A DNA stretch of 21,533 nt. Source: Carex sylvatica. Taxonomy: Eukaryota; Streptophyta; Magnoliopsida; Poales; Cyperaceae. The notes beneath the pieces were generated by a model that was not told the DNA's origin, did no database searches, and saw nothing but the letters and a program-made list of their open reading frames with translations. A program made the translations under genes and the position numbers. The stretch is taken from positions 1 to 21,533 of the forward strand of contig CAXKVR010000161.1 in NCBI GenBank assembly GCA_964058845.1, given 5' to 3'. Below, one piece after another: positions 18,971 through 21,533 of this stretch. The first letter of the stretch is position 1. Each line of letters begins with the position of its first letter.

Positions 18971-19474
18971 GTGCGTATCCTCTGAGATACCTCTAACTTT
19001 TGCGTGACTGACGTGTCCGGTGCCTATTCGGGGTTGATGTAGGGGTCAGTATTATGTGTGCTTTGAGATTCGTGCATAACGTATTTAAACGGTTGGAATT
19101 TTTCATAAAGTCACGCAAAGTTTGAGATATCTCAGACAGAGGCGGATGTACTTCAATAAAATGGGGGTCAATTGACCCCCATTTTTTTTTTCAAAAACCA
19201 GTGAAAAAATATAGTTAGTTATATAAATTATATGAAAATGCTAGATGTACATGAACTTTGACCCCCATATTTTTTTGTGAATTTTTATACTATTGACTCC
19301 ATTATATTTCAAAAAAGAATAACTTGTGTAAAATTTTGGAGTACATCTATCATTTTAGAACATCTTGTGTAAAATATAGTTATGTTATTGAAATTTTTTT
19401 TTTTAGTATGTGTTTGACCCTCATTCGGTAAATGTCTGGCTCCGCCCCTAATCTCAGAGGATATGAATTCGTCT
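18971..19474. mobile_element. CTCTGAGATATCTC-type MITE, copy A, interrupted
   Basis: The left end GTGCGTATCCTCTGAGATA is mirrored by CTCAGAGGATATGAATTC at the right end. The sequence between is shared with the next copy: ACGTGTCCGGTGCCTATT, then GTATTTAAACGGTTG, then GTCACGCAA. A separate element occupies 19137-19450; without it and one copy of its target duplication, copy A is about 182 bp. Confidence 0.65.
19137..19450. mobile_element. hAT-like MITE inserted in copy A
   Basis: The ends CAGAGGCGGA and TCCGCCCCTA are inverted. ATCTCAGA lies exactly on each side (19129-19136 and 19451-19458), the 8-bp duplication expected for hAT elements. The 314-bp interior is AT-rich and non-coding and includes GGGGGTCAATTGACCCCC, a perfect 18-base palindrome, at about 19164-19181. 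Confidence 0.72.
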
Positions 19475-19502
19475 GTGCTAGGGTAACACAGGTTTTGTAT
19501 GA

Positions 19503-19676
19503 GTGCGTATTCTCTGAGATATCTCATATTTTGCATGATCAACGTGTCCGGTGCCTATTTGGGAATAAGACAGGCAGTATTATTTGAGCTTTGAGATTTG
19601 TGCAGAACATATTTGAACGGTTGAGATTTTCCAAAATGTCACGCAACATATGAGATATCTCAGAGGATGCGAATTC
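19503..19676. mobile_element. CTCTGAGATATCTC-type MITE, copy B
   Basis: This second copy is in the same orientation as copy A, 28 bases after it. Its ends are GTGCGTATTCTCTGAGATAT and ATATCTCAGAGGATGCGAAT, with the same interior. The two copies may be separate insertions or a tandem duplication. Confidence 0.65.
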
Positions 19677-20190
19677 GTTTTGTATAGATGCTTATGTTAG
19701 GTTCTCTGTTTTGCATGCTTGGGGTTTTAAGTATCCCTATGTAATAGGCCTTTTGAAACTGTGGTCCTTTTGAGTTGAAGAAGCTGCTTTAGAAAACTAG
19801 GTTAGCCAACACAATTTAAGGATCATTTAGTCAAAAGATGTGACGCGATACCATAGAAAGATTTTTGCGCATGCAACCCCTTGGTGATATGCATATGAAC
19901 ATACTTTGTATAATTGTATTGATGCATCACTTGTGAAGTTTTATAAATTTAAGGGAGGATTTCATATACACCACTCAAAAAACTATGAAATTACGTATTC
20001 CCCCCTCCAAATTCTATAATTACATATTTACCATTCAAAATCTTATAACTCACAAATTTACCCAATTAATTGAAAATCAAAATTAATTAGATTTAATCTT
20101 ATATAAAATATAATTAAACACTCCCTTATCCTTCTGCTATTTTCGAACTATTTCATAGACCTCTCCTTCAAACAACTCCCTTCTAGATCT
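19677..20190. other. Gene-free stretch
   Basis: AT-rich. Imperfect repeats of a motif like CAAAATTCTATAATTACATATTTACC occur near 19975-20060 and may be a small degraded tandem. No gene or recognisable element was found. Confidence 0.4.
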
Positions 20191-20296
20191 AGATTGGTAA
20201 CCACACACACAAGCTGCCTTAGGTTTTGCACAAGAGATGTTCTTGATGCATTTCTAATTAGATTGGTAACCACACACACTAGCTGCCTTAGGTTTT
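20191..20296. repeat. Direct repeat pair, 37 bp, offset 69 bp
   Basis: AGATTGGTAACCACACACAC followed by AGCTGCCTTAGGTTTT occurs at 20191-20227 and again at 20260-20296, with a single mismatch before AGCTGCC. The pair precedes the zinc-knuckle pseudogene and may belong to its 5' region. The spacing suggests a 69-bp tandem duplication, of which only part is still similar. Confidence 0.65.
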
Positions 20297-20475
20297 TCGC
20301 TCTTGGGCTGAGCCTAATCGGCGTTTCAAGATTTGTCCTTGGGCCTGAGCGGTTATTCAAGAAAATCGTAATGGCTCTATTGGATAGTTCTCTTCCAGTC
20401 TTTCTGAGGTGATCCGGCAGTCTATTTTATCCCAACCTGCTCCATTGAAAGCTCGCTACCAACCTAAATCTCAAC

Positions 20476-21533
20476 TTGTCACGATCCCGCGCTTCGTCCA
20501 AGCTGCAGCAACTTCGCGCTCTTGCCAAGACAGGAATGGCTATTTGCTATAGGTGTGGCGAATCTGCCCATCTCACAGTTCCTTGTCGAAATGCCCTTGT
20601 CTGTTTCTCTTGCCATCAGACATGCCATCGATCTACTTCTTGCCGATTCAATCAACCTCCACCTCACGCAATCCTACCTCCTCCTCAACCTGCACCTATA
20701 CTGCCTCTTGCTCCATTACCAGTCCTTTCTTCTCAGTTGACCGTCTCTTCTGATCAACCTTTTCAACCGACTGTTACATTGGTTATACCTGCCTCCATAG
20801 CAATGGTGCCACCTCCTTCCCAGGCTCGCCTTCTCGAGGCTAATACCTTGCCTGTGATGCGTTATTATGCAACCCCAGCAACTTCTCGATTTCGCTGTAT
20901 TATTTCTCAAGGTGTGGTCTTGACTGACGTTCGTCATATGGGAGCTCAATACATCCAAGCTCATCTTGCTCGCCTTTTTCCAATCAAGAACTAGACCTGG
21001 CAGGCTAGGGAGTTCCCGCATCATCAATTTCTGGTGGCTCCTCCTCCTCAGGCCTGGAGAGATGCCCGAATTCAAGAACGCCAGTTGATTTTGGGTGACA
21101 TTGCCTTTTCGGTAAGGCCCTATGATTTTGATTCTTTTAACTATCGGGTCGTCTCCGGACATATTGGGTTCAGGTTCATGGATTTCCACACGATCTCTGG
21201 CGTGATGCGGGGTGGTGTTCTTCTGGATTCTGATCCTTGCACTTTTGATCGCCTTAGTATGGTTGGCCTCCGAATCAAGATCGGAGTTTCAAATAAGGAG
21301 GTGATGCTGGCCTGTCGTCATCTCCTTTTTACCGAGGAAAATGGAGAAGGCTTTACTCAGCTAATTCAAACAGTGGTCGAAGATGAGACTGATACTTTAC
21401 CATGGGGCCATTCTCGTTCCAATCTTTTTTCAAGGAAGCGCCTACACTCTCCATCTCCTCCGCATTCTCTATCCTCTCCTCCAACTCTAGTCCATTTCTC
21501 TGATATCCCTGACACCTCTAGGCACCCTGCCTT
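20476..21533 (+). pseudogene. Two-zinc-knuckle retroelement-type protein, broken, runs off window
   Basis: The frame encodes two CX2CX4HX4C zinc knuckles (Cys24, Cys27, His32, Cys37; Cys43, Cys46, His51, Cys56), a Pro-rich linker (about 60-90), and a region starting MRYYATPATSRFRC. A single TAG at 20992-20994 stops it. The same frame then stays open for 539 bases to the window end, with a plausible continuation: TWQAREFPHHQFLVAPPP, LILGDIAFSVRPYDF, and later a Ser/Pro-rich tail. Zinc knuckles followed by such a domain occur in plant LINE ORF1 and DUF4283-type proteins, which bind nucleic acid. That assignment is by overall look, not certain. The true start may lie upstream: another frame is open before 20476 and could be joined by a frameshift. 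GC content is higher than in the neighbouring DNA. Confidence 0.55.

Noticed and set aside
1..21533. CRISPR array, bacterial operon or phage content
   Set aside because: No regularly spaced repeats, no compact gene strings, and the coding content is plant-type with introns.

Overview
The window looks like plant nuclear DNA, probably from a eudicot. It is AT-rich, its genes carry GT-AG or GC-AG introns, the recognisable genes are plant B3/REM-type transcription factors, and the rest is mostly plant-style transposable elements (solo LTRs, foldback MITEs, LINE remnants). There is nothing bacterial or organellar in it.

Two paralogous two-B3-domain genes lie head to head as an inverted duplication. 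The right copy (14082-18580, + strand) is complete: four exons can be joined in phase (14082-14186, 14862-15240, 15967-16208, 18290-18580) into a 338-residue protein, and the first intron has a GC donor. The left copy (3122 down to 98, - strand, cut by the window edge before exon 4) has open frames in all three visible exons. However, both donor positions that correspond to working sites in the right copy are changed (GA and CT), so it is either decaying or spliced differently. The homology continues upstream of both start codons through a CT-rich leader and a GGCGCC-containing block.

The 10.96 kb between the two start codons is almost all mobile DNA. From left to right it holds: a G-rich hAT-like element with a target duplication; a foldback element joined abruptly to a dead LINE reverse-transcriptase fragment; small hairpins; a 391-bp foldback MITE; and a MITE (6353-12529) split by a solo LTR (6469-12233, duplication TTAAT) that is itself split by an inverted solo LTR (8655-11230, duplication CCCTG). 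A further foldback element follows, and another foldback lies in the leader/promoter of the right gene. The left gene carries a 328-bp MITE in intron 2 whose unoccupied site is preserved in the right paralogue.

Downstream of the right gene are a foldback element, two tandem copies of a MITE with CTCTGAGATATCTC-type ends (one interrupted by an hAT-like MITE with duplication ATCTCAGA), a short direct repeat, and at the right edge a broken two-zinc-knuckle reading frame of retroelement type. I see no CRISPR array, rRNA, functional tRNA, or new enzymatic system. The most informative content is the divergence of the two B3 paralogues, especially their splice sites, and the insertion history that can be read from intact target duplications.
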